The notes under the pieces are model-generated. The model saw nothing but the letters and a program-made list of their open reading frames with translations. It was not told the origin of the DNA and made no database searches. The position numbers and the translations under genes were made by a program. A DNA stretch of 64,000 nt from Vicinamibacterales bacterium (lineage in GTDB: Bacteria > Acidobacteriota > Vicinamibacteria > Vicinamibacterales > UBA2999). The DNA is taken from assembly GCA_041659285.1 (NCBI GenBank), contig JBAZYO010000006.1, positions 1-64,000 on the forward strand, written 5' to 3'. Every line of letters begins with the position of its first letter. The first letter of the stretch is position 1. Shown here piece by piece: positions 16,945 through 25,507 of the stretch.

Positions 16945-17034
16945 GTCTAATCTGCGGCTGTTGTCTAATCTGCGGCTGTTGTCTAATCCGTGGCGGTCGT
17001 CTAATCTGCGGCGGTCGTCGAATCTGCGGCTGCC
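16945..17034. repeat. Five 18-bp tandem repeats crossing the brkB-like stop codon
   Basis: Units start at 16945, 16963, 16981, 16999 and 17017; the first two are identical (gtctaatctgcggctgtt) and the others differ at one to four bases. The unit is six codons long, so on the minus strand it encodes A-A-D-(S or stop)-T-T. The TAG that ends the BrkB-like gene (17001-17003) lies in unit four. Confidence 0.85.
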
Positions 17035-17936
17035 TTCTGCGGCTCGACGGCTGCGGCCGCCAGCGCGGGGTGGCGCGCCGCGGCGTCCTGCAATCTCGCG
17101 TAGCTGGCGGTCATCTCGACGCCGTACAGCAGGATGACCACGCTCACGTAGATCCACAGCAGAAACACGACGACGGCGGCAATCGAGCCGTGAATCAGGT
17201 TCCAGGTGGCCAGGTCGCTGGCGTACCAGGCGAACAGCGAAAAGGCCCCGCGCCACAGGATGCCGACCATGATGGCGCCCGGCCACACGTCGCGGAAGCG
17301 CACCTTGGTGTTCGGAATGAAGTAGAACACGAGGGCGACGCAGAGGATCAGCAGGATGCTGGCGGCGTAGTGCGCGGTGATGCCGCTCGCCCACGTCAGC
17401 CACGGCGAGTTCGCGATGGCGGTCCCGAAGCGGCTGCTCTCGGCCAGCCTGACGAAGCTGGCCAGGATCAGGCCGAGGAGCAGCACCGCGCCCGCCGACA
17501 CCAGCATCAGGAAGGCGACCAGCCGATGCTTCAGGAAGCTGCGGCGCTTCTCGACACCCCAAGAGTGATTGACGGCGGAGGTCAGCGCGTTGAAGACGCC
17601 CGTGGATGCCCAGACCAGGGTGAGGATGCCGCCGGCACCGAAGCTGACGGGCGCCGTTTGGAAGGCGTCGAGCTGGCCGGTGATGAAATCAAACTGCCGC
17701 GGGAAGTAGCGGAACACGAACCGGACGACCGCGTCGCGCTCCCCCGCGTCCGCGGTGACACCGCCCAGGATGGCCAGCGACAGCAGGAAGAACGGGAACA
17801 GCGAAATGAGGGCGTAGTAGGCGACCGCCGCGGCATGCGTGAGGCCGTCGCTGTTGTAGAGCTCGCCCACGCCCCGCCACGACGCGAGGCTAATCAGGCG
17901 AAAGTGCCCGGCCGCCTGCCGCTGGCCCTGCGCCAC
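17001..17936 (-). CDS. YihY/BrkB family membrane protein (311 aa)
   Basis: An inner-membrane protein with six predicted helices; the N-terminal block HAAAVAYYALISLFPFFLL and the central FYFIPNTKVRFRDVWPGA are diagnostic for the family once called ribonuclease BN, now of unknown transport or envelope function. The last residues (KAAADSTTAAD) come from the 18-bp repeats. Translation begins at GTG 17936 one base after the stop of the small YtxH-like gene, so the sigma-54 regulator, YtxH-like and BrkB-like genes form an operon. Confidence 0.88.
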   Translation of the reverse strand: MAQGQRQAAGHFRLISLASWRGVGELYNSDGLTHAAAVAYYALISLFPFFLLSLAILGGVTADAGERDAVVRFVFRYFPRQFDFITGQLDAFQTAPVSFGAGGILTLVWASTGVFNALTSAVNHSWGVEKRRSFLKHRLVAFLMLVSAGAVLLLGLILASFVRLAESSRFGTAIANSPWLTWASGITAHYAASILLILCVALVFYFIPNTKVRFRDVWPGAIMVGILWRGAFSLFAWYASDLATWNLIHGSIAAVVVFLLWIYVSVVILLYGVEMTASYARLQDAAARHPALAAAAVEPQKAAADSTTAAD

Positions 17937-17937
17937 G

Positions 17938-18180
17938 CTACTTGGTCCGGCGCGGCCATGTCGCGGCGCCGGCGCCGCTCCCCTGCGCCACGGGCCGCCC
18001 GCTCTTCAAGTCGTCCACTGCCTGGGTCAGTTGCATGGCATCGCGGATCACGGTCTCGATCTCCGGCTGCAGTTCGGCGCGCAGCTGGCGCCCGCGCTTG
18101 GTGAACAACAGGAAGCCGACCCCCACGCCCACGGCCGCCCCAAGCACACCGCCGAGAATCATCAGGTTGCGCTCGCTCAT
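17938..18180 (-). CDS. YtxH-like small membrane protein (80 aa)
   Basis: One glycine-rich membrane helix (about residues 7-26, LMILGGVLGAAVGVGVGFLL) followed by a basic FTKRGRQLRAEL and an amphipathic helix, the layout of YtxH/gas-vesicle-like stress proteins. Start ATG overlaps the stop of the response-regulator gene by ATGA. Function in the family is not defined; envelope stress is the usual guess. Confidence 0.75.
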   Translation of the reverse strand: MSERNLMILGGVLGAAVGVGVGFLLFTKRGRQLRAELQPEIETVIRDAMQLTQAVDDLKSGRPVAQGSGAGAATWPRRTK

Positions 18181-19601
18181 CCGGTCTCCTCGACCACGCG
18201 CCCCGGAGTGCGCGGGTCCTTGATGTCGTGTTTCTTGATCTTGCTATACAACGTCGGCCGGTACAACCCCAGAATCTGGGCGGCCTCCTGCTTGTTCCAG
18301 TTGGTCCGCTGCAGCGTCTGCAGCACCGCCATGCGCTCGATCTCGGCCAGCGTGTGGTGCGGCGGCACCGTGAAGGCGTCGTCGGCCACCGCGTCGCCGC
18401 GAATCGGCTCGGGCAGGTCCGCGGGCTGCACCTCGCCCGACTTGGCCACCAGCACCGCCCGCTCAATCGCGTTCTCGAGCTCGCGCACGTTCCCGGGCCA
18501 GCGGAACCGGATCAACAGGCGGTAGGCGGCCGGAGAAATGCCCTTCACGTTCTTCTGGTAGCGCGTGTTGAACTTGTCGAGGAAGTGCGCGCACAGCAGC
18601 GGCACGTCTTCCGAGTGCTCGCGCAACGGCGGCACGCGCAGGGTGACGGTGTTGATGCGGAAGTACAGGTCTTCGCGAAGCCGGCCGGCCTTGAGCGCGG
18701 CCTCGGGCTCGATGTTGGTGGCGCAGATCAACCGGAAGTCCACCTTGACCAGGCGGTCGCTGCCAATCGGCCGGTACTCGCGCTCCTGCAGCACGCGCAG
18801 CAACTTGGTTTGCAGCAGCAGCGGCATCTCGCCGATCTCGTCGAGCATCAGCGAGCCGCCGGCGGCGAGTTCCAGCAGGCCCACCTTGTCGGCGGTCGCC
18901 CCGGTAAACGCGCCTTTCTTGTAGCCGAACAGCTCCGACTCGATCAGGTCCTTCGGCAACGCCGCGCAATTGATCTTGATGAAGGGGCCGTGCGATCGTC
19001 GGCTGCGCACGTGGATGGCGTTGGCGAACAGCTCCTTGCCGACGCCGTTCTCACCCTGGATCAGGATGTTGGCGTCGCTTTCCGCCACCGCCTCGATCAG
19101 CTCGAACAGGTCGCGCATGTTCGTGCTCTTGCCGATGATGTTGGAGAAAGCGTACTGCCCGCGCACCTGTTCCTTGAGGCGCTGGTGCTGGGCGCGCTCC
19201 ACTTGCAGGTTCCCCGCCCGATCCAGGATCGACAGCAGGCCGGCCGGGTCGAAATTCGATTTTTCGAGGAAGTAGAACGCGCCGGCCTGTCCGGCTTCCA
19301 GCGCGCGGGTAATCGTGCCCACGCCGCTGATCACGATCATCTCCGGCGACGGGTCAATCGCCTTGAGCTGGCGCAGCAGCGCGATGCCGTCGATATCCGG
19401 CAGGACAATGTCGAGCAGGACCACGTCGGGACGCCACGATTTGAACAGCTCGATGGCCCGCGACCCGACCGCCGCGGCACGTACTTCGTAGCCGGGCGTG
19501 TGGTCGGCCTGCTCCACCACCATCTTGAGCCAGTCGATGACCATCGGCTCGTCATCAACGACGAGGACGCGGCGCCGGTTGGCCGGTTTGGCTGATGACA
19601 T
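18177..19601 (-). CDS. Sigma-54-dependent response regulator (474 aa)
   Basis: An NtrC-type activator. The receiver domain has DD at 16-17 and the phosphorylation Asp64 in VVLLDIVLPD. The AAA+ domain has Walker A GENGVGKE (183-190) and the sigma-54-contacting GAFTGA (230-235). The C-terminal Fis-type helix-turn-helix ends in LGLYRPTLYSKIKKHDI. ATG 19601 is preferred because the receiver fold begins ten residues later. It heads a coupled operon with YtxH-like and BrkB-like membrane proteins, so its signal may concern the envelope. No kinase is directly adjacent on this strand. Confidence 0.92.
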   Translation of the reverse strand: MSSAKPANRRRVLVVDDEPMVIDWLKMVVEQADHTPGYEVRAAAVGSRAIELFKSWRPDVVLLDIVLPDIDGIALLRQLKAIDPSPEMIVISGVGTITRALEAGQAGAFYFLEKSNFDPAGLLSILDRAGNLQVERAQHQRLKEQVRGQYAFSNIIGKSTNMRDLFELIEAVAESDANILIQGENGVGKELFANAIHVRSRRSHGPFIKINCAALPKDLIESELFGYKKGAFTGATADKVGLLELAAGGSLMLDEIGEMPLLLQTKLLRVLQEREYRPIGSDRLVKVDFRLICATNIEPEAALKAGRLREDLYFRINTVTLRVPPLREHSEDVPLLCAHFLDKFNTRYQKNVKGISPAAYRLLIRFRWPGNVRELENAIERAVLVAKSGEVQPADLPEPIRGDAVADDAFTVPPHHTLAEIERMAVLQTLQRTNWNKQEAAQILGLYRPTLYSKIKKHDIKDPRTPGRVVEETG

Positions 19602-19715
19602 GGCTGGAGCGCAACTGCACACACTGTAGCGTATCGACACAGCCGTGGCGACCTGTCGCGGCACCACGACCGTGGCTTGGGAGACGGGATCAATCCGCCT
19701 CCCCGGCGGCCGCGC

Positions 19716-19865
19716 CTATACGGGTTTCCGGCCCTGGATGACCCGAATCAGCATCACGGCGATCGCCAACACCAGCAGGAGATGGATGAACCCGCCCAGC
19801 GTGTAGGAGCTCACCATGCCGAGCAGCCAGAGGATGACGAGCACGATGAGTATTGTGTTCAACAT
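19716..19865 (-). CDS. Lmo0937-type small membrane protein (49 aa)
   Basis: Starts MLNTILIVLVILWLLGMVSS and has a second hydrophobic run (FIHLLLVLAIAVMLIRVIQG) ending RKPV: the two-helix pattern of the lmo0937/DUF5670 family, usually 45-55 residues and linked to stress responses. GGAGG sits before the ATG. It follows the YtxH gene by 14 bp in the same direction. Confidence 0.8.
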   Translation of the reverse strand: MLNTILIVLVILWLLGMVSSYTLGGFIHLLLVLAIAVMLIRVIQGRKPV

Positions 19866-19879
19866 GGTCGGCCTCCGCT

Positions 19880-20254
19880 CTACGAGTGACGGGCGTTAGT
19901 GGGACCGCCGGCGCTGCCGTCGCGCATCGCCGCGACACGGGACTTCGCTTGCCCGATCTTGCTCGACGCCGCATCCAGCACCTCGCGCGCGGACGACTCG
20001 AGCTGGTCGGCGAGCTGGTCGGCCTTCTCTTCGATGTCCTCGAGCTGCACACCGGCCCGCTCCGCCATTTCGCGATAGCGACGCGCGGCGGCGTCGCGCA
20101 GCGAGGTGAAGCCGGCATTCAGGTCCTGCCGCATCTCGGTGCCGGCCTTCGGCGCCATCAGCAGGGCGACACCTGCACCGACCAGCGCGCCGGCGACGGC
20201 GCCCAGCAGGAAGATGCCGCTGCCGGAGGATTCGTTCTCGTTCATCATTCTCAT
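19880..20254 (-). CDS. YtxH domain stress protein (124 aa)
   Basis: Membrane helix GIFLLGAVAGALVGAGVALL followed by MAPKAGTEMRQDL is the YtxH signature (APxSGxETR-like), then an amphipathic helical tail with many Glu/Ala. ATG at 20254 is supported by AAGGAGAT seven bases upstream. It is downstream of the 149-aa membrane protein by 19 bp. Such proteins are induced by general stress; the mechanism is unknown. Confidence 0.82.
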   Translation of the reverse strand: MRMMNENESSGSGIFLLGAVAGALVGAGVALLMAPKAGTEMRQDLNAGFTSLRDAAARRYREMAERAGVQLEDIEEKADQLADQLESSAREVLDAASSKIGQAKSRVAAMRDGSAGGPTNARHS

Positions 20255-20273
20255 GTCCCTATCTCCTTTGAAT

Positions 20274-20723
20274 CTAAAACTCACGATTAAGATGTCTGGG
20301 TGCCGTGGCGGCCGCGGCGATGCGCTGCGACGCCCGCCGCTTGCGCCACATCGCCGCGCCACGCCACAACCCGATCGCCAGTGCCGCGCGCGGCGCGGTG
20401 ACGACGGAGGCGACGGAACCCACCGAGTTGCGGACCGTGCCCATCACGTCGCGGACGTCCGACACCACGTCGCCAACGGCGGTGGTGCCCCGGCGCACGG
20501 AGCCGGCCACCTCATCCACGGTGCCGGCCATGTGATCGACATGCGCCTTGAGGTACTCGATTTGGCCGTTGAGGGAGTCCCTGGCCTCGTCAAACGCCTG
20601 ATTCGCCTTGCGCCAGGCGAACAACGCGCCGATCGCCGCGGCGACGAACAACAACGTCTGCACCGTCAACGCGGCGGCCATGACCATCAACGCTCGTTCC
20701 ACCACAGCAATATCTGTCGTCAT
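20274..20723 (-). CDS. DUF948-like membrane-anchored coiled protein (149 aa)
   Basis: One N-terminal membrane helix (ALTVQTLLFVAAAIGALFAW), then a helical segment with heptad-like repeats (HMAGTVDEVAGSVRRGTTAVGDVVSDV), as in DUF948 proteins that often accompany YtxH. GGTGGAG lies before the ATG. First gene of the small stress operon 20723-19716. The basic tail (MWRKRRASQR) is probably cytoplasmic. Confidence 0.7.
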   Translation of the reverse strand: MTTDIAVVERALMVMAAALTVQTLLFVAAAIGALFAWRKANQAFDEARDSLNGQIEYLKAHVDHMAGTVDEVAGSVRRGTTAVGDVVSDVRDVMGTVRNSVGSVASVVTAPRAALAIGLWRGAAMWRKRRASQRIAAAATAPRHLNREF

Positions 20724-20735
20724 TTACTCCACCAG

Positions 20736-20753
20736 TGGGTAACAACTTACCCA
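20736..20753. promoter_or_regulatory. Inverted repeat TGGGTAA-N4-TTACCCA
   Basis: A perfect seven-base palindrome overlaps the stop of the response regulator at 20747-21205 and lies 13 bases before the next gene's start. It could be an operator for the stress operon or a weak terminator; there is no T-run. Confidence 0.45.
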
Positions 20754-21205
20754 TTGTTATGAGGCTGCTCCACAGCCGGACGGCTGGGCTGGAGCTGTTC
20801 ACGACGAGCAGGCAGCAGGCGTTCGATCTCCTGCACCAGCATGTCGGGATCGCACGGCTTCACCACGACGGCGTCGAAGCCGCTCTGGCGCGCCAGGTCG
20901 AGCTGCCGCGCATGGGAGTACCCGGTGGCGGCAATCAGTGGAATTTCGCGAGTCGCGGGGTTTTCCCGTAGGCGCTTGGCGGCCTCGAAGCCAGAGAGAC
21001 CTGGCAACTCGAGGTCCAGCACGACCAGGTCCGGCAGCAGCCGTTCTGCCTGGGCGACGGCGCTCAGGCCGTCGGCCGCGGTTGACACGCGATACCCCAT
21101 CGTTTGCAGGTAGATCGCCCATATGTCGAGCGCGTCGGCGTAGTCGTCAACAACCAGAATGTGCTTGCCGCTCTGAGGGTTCGCCATGGTCGAAGAGGTC
21201 GACAT
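20747..21205 (-). CDS. Single-domain response regulator (152 aa)
   Basis: Only a CheY-like receiver domain: HILVVDDYADALD (acidic pocket), LVVLDLELPGLSGFEA with the phosphorylation Asp, and VVVKPCDPDML with the conserved Lys. The tail (LLPARREQLQPS) is short and disordered, so output must go through a partner protein. AGGAAG precedes ATG 21205. It is divergent from the kinase-like gene at 21270. Confidence 0.88.
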   Translation of the reverse strand: MSTSSTMANPQSGKHILVVDDYADALDIWAIYLQTMGYRVSTAADGLSAVAQAERLLPDLVVLDLELPGLSGFEAAKRLRENPATREIPLIAATGYSHARQLDLARQSGFDAVVVKPCDPDMLVQEIERLLPARREQLQPSRPAVEQPHNNG

Positions 21206-21269
21206 CTGCGGCTTCCTACTTCAAGGGGCGTGCCAGACGGCTCGACTGGCCGCGTGCTAGATTGACTTG

Positions 21270-21926
21270 ATGCAGCCGAACATGGCGCAAGTCTTGAATA
21301 CACTGGCCCACGAGATACGCACGCCGCTCGCGGTCTCGCAGGGGTACTTGAAGCTCTATGCCGACGGCCGGCTCACCACGCCAGACGATCAACGCCGCGC
21401 GCTGCAACAATCGCGCGAGGCGCTCGGCGTGATCGCCACGCTGTGTGCGGAGATGGGCAAGGTCAGTGCCCTCTCCGAGGTGCCGGCGCCGACGCTGGCG
21501 GCCCGGATCGACGCCGCTGACCTCGTGCAGGAGTTGACCTCGGCGAGCGAACTCGCGGGCGCGACGTGGGCCGGTGACCGGCCGGCCGGGGCACAGATCG
21601 CGACCAACGCCCCGCGTGACCTGACACGAGCCATCACCGTGTGGGTCAAGGCGGCGTTCGACCAGGCGAAGGCCGCACCCCACGCCGTTGAGATTCACGC
21701 CAGCGAGGACGCGCTGATACTCCTGGCCGGCGCGGAAAGCACGGTCGGTGCGCTGCGGGCCGGACCGGGCGGCGACACCACCAGGGCGATTGACGTCGTG
21801 CACGGCGGCAAGGGGCTGTCACTGATCTGGGCGGCGTTCGTCCTGGACCAGCATCACGTCGAGGCATGGACCCTGCAGGATCACAAGGCGTCGATCGGGT
21901 TTCGGATTCCATTGGTAACAGTATGA
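21270..21926 (+). CDS. Histidine kinase-like protein with degenerate ATP-binding domain (218 aa)
   Basis: A HisKA dimerisation domain begins almost at once: LAHEIRTPLAVSQGYLKL carries the H-box histidine. The C-terminal half aligns in layout with a HATPase domain (GKGLSLIWAAFVLDQHHVEAW, FRIPL), but the N-box asparagines and first glycine box are missing. It may therefore not bind ATP and could act as a phosphotransfer or scaffold protein. ATG at 21270 rather than the TTG one codon earlier. Its stop overlaps the start of the sigma-54 regulator by ATGA, which makes that regulator its likely partner. Confidence 0.75.
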   Translation: MQPNMAQVLNTLAHEIRTPLAVSQGYLKLYADGRLTTPDDQRRALQQSREALGVIATLCAEMGKVSALSEVPAPTLAARIDAADLVQELTSASELAGATWAGDRPAGAQIATNAPRDLTRAITVWVKAAFDQAKAAPHAVEIHASEDALILLAGAESTVGALRAGPGGDTTRAIDVVHGGKGLSLIWAAFVLDQHHVEAWTLQDHKASIGFRIPLVTV

Positions 21927-23443
21927 GCAGCGCCACACTCGCGATCGTTGACGACGACAAACCCTTTACCGACTACCTGCAGACCCTCCTGCGGTCGCGG
22001 GGCTACAACACCTCGACGTTCGACAGCGGCGACGCCTTGCTGGCCGGGCTGCGCGAAGGGGCGCTGCCCGACGTCATCCTGCTCGACGTGCTGATGCCCG
22101 GGCTCGACGGCCTTGAAACCCTGCGCGCCATCCGCCTCGCGCATCCCGCCGCGCAAGTGGTGATGCTCTCCGGCGGCCAGACCCCGGCCACCATCGTCGA
22201 AGCGGTACGGCTCGGCGCGATCGACTACGTGGTCAAGCCCGGCGACCCCGACGGCGTCGGTGAAGTGGCCCTCGAAGCCGCCATCCGCAACGCGCTCGAA
22301 CGGCTGTCGCTGACCAGCGAAGTGCAGCGCCTGCGCACGCAGGTCGGGCAGGACCCCGATGGCGCGCAGCCCTGCTGGAGTTCGGGCCGGGCCATGCAGC
22401 CGGTCATGACCATGGTCGATCGCGTCGCCGACAACGACGTCAGCGTGCTGCTGCGCGGTGAAAGCGGCGTCGGCAAGGAAGTGATCGCGCGCGAGATTCA
22501 CCGCCGCTCGCCGCGCCGCAGCGCGCCGTTCGTCAAGGTCAACTGCGCGGCGCTGCCGGCCGAACTGCTGGAGAGCGAGCTGTTCGGGCACGAGCGCGGC
22601 GCCTTCACCGGGGCGGCGTCCACCCGCGTCGGCAAGTTCGAGTTCGCGCAGCACGGCACGATCATGCTGGACGAAATCGGCGAGATGCCGCCGGCCCTGC
22701 AGGCCAAGATTCTGCATGTGCTGCAGGACCGCCAGTTCACGAAGCTGGGCAGCAACCGCACCATCGAGGTGGACGTGCGGATCATTGCCGCGACCAACCG
22801 CGACCTCGAGGCGATGATGCGCGCCGGGACGTTCCGCGAAGACCTCTACTACCGCCTGCAGGTGATCGAAGTCCACATTCCGCCCCTGCGCGAACGGCGC
22901 GAGGAGATCCCGCAACTGCTGGAGTACTTCCTGTTGAAGTTCGCGGCGGTGTATCGCCGGCCGGCGGTGCGTCCGTCACTCGTGCTCCAGGACGCGTTGC
23001 TGTCGTACGAGTGGCCCGGCAACATTCGCGAGCTCGAGAACATGATGAAGCGGCTGGTGGTGCTGCAGGATGAAACCCTGATCCTCGCCGAACTCGGCCG
23101 GCTGCGGGCGTCGCGCGCGGCCGCCGAACACGAACACCCCGGCTCGGCGCCGGCCTATGCCGTCCCGGCCCCGCGCCAAGCGGCCGCGGCCCAGGCGTCC
23201 GCCGTCGCCGCACCGGTCGTGCTCGCCGCGGCCCCCGCCGCCTTCACCAACGGCGCCGAGGGAGTCAACCTGCAGGAACTGGCCCGGCACGCCGCCATGG
23301 GCGCCGAGAAAGAAGCGATTCAGCACGCGCTCGAGCGCTTCCGCTGGAACCGGCGCAAGACCGCCGAGTACCTGCAGGTGAGCTACAAGACCTTGCTGAA
23401 CAAGATGAAGGAGTGCGGGATCAGCGAGGCGCCGGTGGCGTAG
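21923..23443 (+). CDS. Sigma-54-dependent response regulator (506 aa)
   Basis: Receiver domain with Asp55 in VILLDVLMPG, AAA+ domain with GESGVGKE (179-186) and GAFTGA (226-231), then an unusual linker of about 65 residues rich in Ala, Pro and Val, and a Fis-type HTH (WNRRKTAEYLQVSYKTLLNK). It activates sigma-54 promoters when phosphorylated. ATG 21923 overlaps the upstream kinase-like stop. The Ala/Pro linker is longer than in typical NtrC proteins. Confidence 0.92.
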   Translation: MSSATLAIVDDDKPFTDYLQTLLRSRGYNTSTFDSGDALLAGLREGALPDVILLDVLMPGLDGLETLRAIRLAHPAAQVVMLSGGQTPATIVEAVRLGAIDYVVKPGDPDGVGEVALEAAIRNALERLSLTSEVQRLRTQVGQDPDGAQPCWSSGRAMQPVMTMVDRVADNDVSVLLRGESGVGKEVIAREIHRRSPRRSAPFVKVNCAALPAELLESELFGHERGAFTGAASTRVGKFEFAQHGTIMLDEIGEMPPALQAKILHVLQDRQFTKLGSNRTIEVDVRIIAATNRDLEAMMRAGTFREDLYYRLQVIEVHIPPLRERREEIPQLLEYFLLKFAAVYRRPAVRPSLVLQDALLSYEWPGNIRELENMMKRLVVLQDETLILAELGRLRASRAAAEHEHPGSAPAYAVPAPRQAAAAQASAVAAPVVLAAAPAAFTNGAEGVNLQELARHAAMGAEKEAIQHALERFRWNRRKTAEYLQVSYKTLLNKMKECGISEAPVA

Positions 23444-23450
23444 CGGCGAC

Positions 23451-24980
23451 TCACCCGGCGGAGGCGCCGGGCGCGACTTTCACCGCTGACGCAATCTCGC
23501 GCAGCAGGCTTACCGGGTCCAACGGCTTCGACAAGTGCGCCACGAAGCCGGCGGCCAGCGCCCGCACGCGGTCTTCGGCGCGGGCGTATGCCGTCAACGC
23601 AATCGCCGGGATCTTCTCGCCGTCCGGCAGGTTCCGCAACCGCCGCAGCAACCCGTATCCGTCATCGTCCGGAAGGCCGATGTCGCAGACGAGCACATCG
23701 GTGTGCCACTCGCCCGTGATCCGCAGGCACTCCGACGCCGTCGCCGCGGTCCGCGTCTCGCAGCCATGCAGCCGCAGGATGGCCGTCACCGCCGCCGCGG
23801 AATCCGCGTCGTCTTCAGCCACCAGGACGTGCAGTTTCTGGAACAGCGGATCGGACGTGGCCTGACCGGCGAGGGCCGGCGCCGAGGCCGGCGCCAGCGG
23901 CAGCGAGATGGTGAACCGGGCACCCTTGCCGGGGCCCGCGCTTTCGGCGGTGATGCTGCCGCCGTGCAGGTCCACCAGGCGCCGCACAATCGCGAGCCCC
24001 AACCCCATGCCCGACCGCACGGCGGCTGACGCGCCCTGGCGGAACGGCTCGAACAGGTGCGGCAGGAACGCCGGGGCGATGCCTTCACCGGTGTCGGTTA
24101 TCGAGATGATGACGCGCTCATCGGCCGGCTGGACCGCGACCGTGATTCGACCGCCGCGTGGCGTGTACTTGACGGCGTTGGCAAGGACGTTCGACACCAC
24201 CTGCTGGAGCCGATGGTCGTCGCCGATGATCGGCACCGGCTGCGGCGGTATCTCCACGCTGAGGGCGATCTCCTTGGCGATGGCGACCGCCCGCGTGGTG
24301 TCAGCGGCCGCGGCCACCACCGCGCGCGCGTCGATCGGCGCCAGCGTCAGGTCGACACCTCCCTGGATCATCCGCGACACATCCAGCAGGTCTTCGATCA
24401 ACCGGGTCTGGATCCTGGCGTTGCGGGCAATCGCCTCAAGCGCGTGCTGCCGCTGCGCCTCGTCGGTCGCCGCCCCTGACTGCAGCACGTGGGCCCATCC
24501 GACAATGGCATTGAGGGGCGTCCGCAGTTCGTGCGACGCCGTCGCCAGGAACTCGTCCTTGAGGTGGCTGGCGTCCTCGGCCACCCGGCGCGCCTCTTCA
24601 GCCGTGACCACCGCTGCCGCGCGCTCATCGATCGCCTTCTCGAGCTCGACCAGCGCGCGCGACAACGCGGCCGTGCGCTCGGCCACTTGATGCTCGACCG
24701 AGGCCAGCGCGTGCTGGAGCTCCAGTTCCACCTGCTGGCGATGCTTCCACTCCGAGCGCATTTGCAAACCCGCGAACAGCACCGAGAGCAGCGCAAAGGC
24801 GCTGCTCGCCACCACCACGGACTGCAGCGTGCCGACCGACAGCGTGGTGGCCGGGCGTGCCGCGTCTGCCGTCTCGGCCGCCTGGCGATTGAGCCGTTGG
24901 TAGGTAAACACTCCGATGATGAGTAGCGAGACGGCTGCAAGAACCAGCAAGTAGCTTACGATCCGGTGCTGCGAAAACAT
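23451..24980 (-). CDS. Membrane hybrid histidine kinase (509 aa)
   Basis: Two membrane helices (about residues 6-26 and 50-75) enclose a short periplasmic loop; then a coiled segment, HisKA with HELRTPLNAIVGW (His near 149), a complete HATPase domain (NVLANAVKYTPRGG, DTGEGI, GMGLGLAIV) and a C-terminal receiver with VCDIGLPDDDGYG (Asp near 431). Convergent with the sigma-54 regulator gene, 7 bp apart. ATG at 24980 gives a sensible membrane start; the upstream extension is unlikely. The signal sensed is unknown. Confidence 0.88.
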   Translation of the reverse strand: MFSQHRIVSYLLVLAAVSLLIIGVFTYQRLNRQAAETADAARPATTLSVGTLQSVVVASSAFALLSVLFAGLQMRSEWKHRQQVELELQHALASVEHQVAERTAALSRALVELEKAIDERAAAVVTAEEARRVAEDASHLKDEFLATASHELRTPLNAIVGWAHVLQSGAATDEAQRQHALEAIARNARIQTRLIEDLLDVSRMIQGGVDLTLAPIDARAVVAAAADTTRAVAIAKEIALSVEIPPQPVPIIGDDHRLQQVVSNVLANAVKYTPRGGRITVAVQPADERVIISITDTGEGIAPAFLPHLFEPFRQGASAAVRSGMGLGLAIVRRLVDLHGGSITAESAGPGKGARFTISLPLAPASAPALAGQATSDPLFQKLHVLVAEDDADSAAAVTAILRLHGCETRTAATASECLRITGEWHTDVLVCDIGLPDDDGYGLLRRLRNLPDGEKIPAIALTAYARAEDRVRALAAGFVAHLSKPLDPVSLLREIASAVKVAPGASAG

Positions 24981-25117
24981 TCGTGGAACCCGCCCATCGA
25001 CTCTCACTGCATAGACTGTTCCGTAACGAACCACCCGGCCCCTGCCGCAACTGACCCCTCCGCTGCCACTGTTGGGCAGGACCGTGGTGGTCACAGGGTT
25101 TCGGAAGGCCCAATAGG

Positions 25118-25133
25118 TGGAACACGGCTTGCT
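25118..25133 (+). promoter_or_regulatory. Sigma-54 promoter candidate
   Basis: TGGAACACGGCTTGCT matches the -24/-12 consensus TGGCACRNNNNTTGCW at 15 of 16 positions with GG and GC ten bases apart. It lies 52 bases before the ATG at 25186, in the correct direction. Confidence 0.65.
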
Positions 25134-25185
25134 CTAGGGCGGGTAAGCCCTCGAATCGGGCTGACACTCACAAGGGAGGTTGGTT

Positions 25186-25503
25186 ATGAGTTTGTTGATG
25201 CCGCTTGGAGCCGTGTTGGTCGCCGTGGGCCTCGCCGGCTCAGCGGCGGCATGCTATCAGAGCGGAAGCTTCTCGGAAGACGTGGCGACGGGCCATATGG
25301 ATACCCGGTTGGCTGAAGCAGACGCCCCGCGTCCGAGCGTCGTGCTGGCGCCGCTGTCAGGGCTCTTCCTGGCCGCCGGCGTCGTCTTCCTGGGCATTGG
25401 CGCCGGGCACTGGAAGCGTCCGATTCCATCGGATGTCCGTCCGGCCAACCCGTGGAGCGACAAGCCGAGCGAGCACGGCGATCCCCCCAAGGGCCTGGTC
25501 TAG
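25186..25503 (+). CDS. Two-helix small membrane protein (105 aa)
   Basis: Two hydrophobic helices (LMPLGAVLVAVGLAGSAAAC and LSGLFLAAGVVFLGIGAGHW) joined by a polar loop, with a hydrophilic Pro/Ser tail. No family recognised. GGAGG lies seven bases before ATG 25186 and a strong sigma-54 promoter match lies upstream, so it probably belongs to the regulon of one of the sigma-54 activators nearby. Confidence 0.7.
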   Translation: MSLLMPLGAVLVAVGLAGSAAACYQSGSFSEDVATGHMDTRLAEADAPRPSVVLAPLSGLFLAAGVVFLGIGAGHWKRPIPSDVRPANPWSDKPSEHGDPPKGLV

Positions 25504-25507
25504 TCCT

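Larger units (their letters stand above)
16510..17000. other. Gene-free, repeat-rich region
   Basis: 491 bp without a believable gene between the DUF255 gene and the BrkB stop. It holds two REP-like palindromes, one long hairpin, and 18-bp tandem repeats. A piece GCCGCAGATTAGACGCAG at 16557 resembles the tandem repeat unit (reverse-complement wording), so copies of one element appear at both ends. Confidence 0.6.

Noticed and set aside
16945..17034. CRISPR array
   Set aside because: Repeats are 18 bp, directly adjacent without spacers; it is a simple tandem repeat.
16473..18104. 543-codon plus-strand frame
   Set aside because: It crosses hairpins and repeats and lies antisense to the BrkB-like gene; low-complexity Arg/Gly composition.
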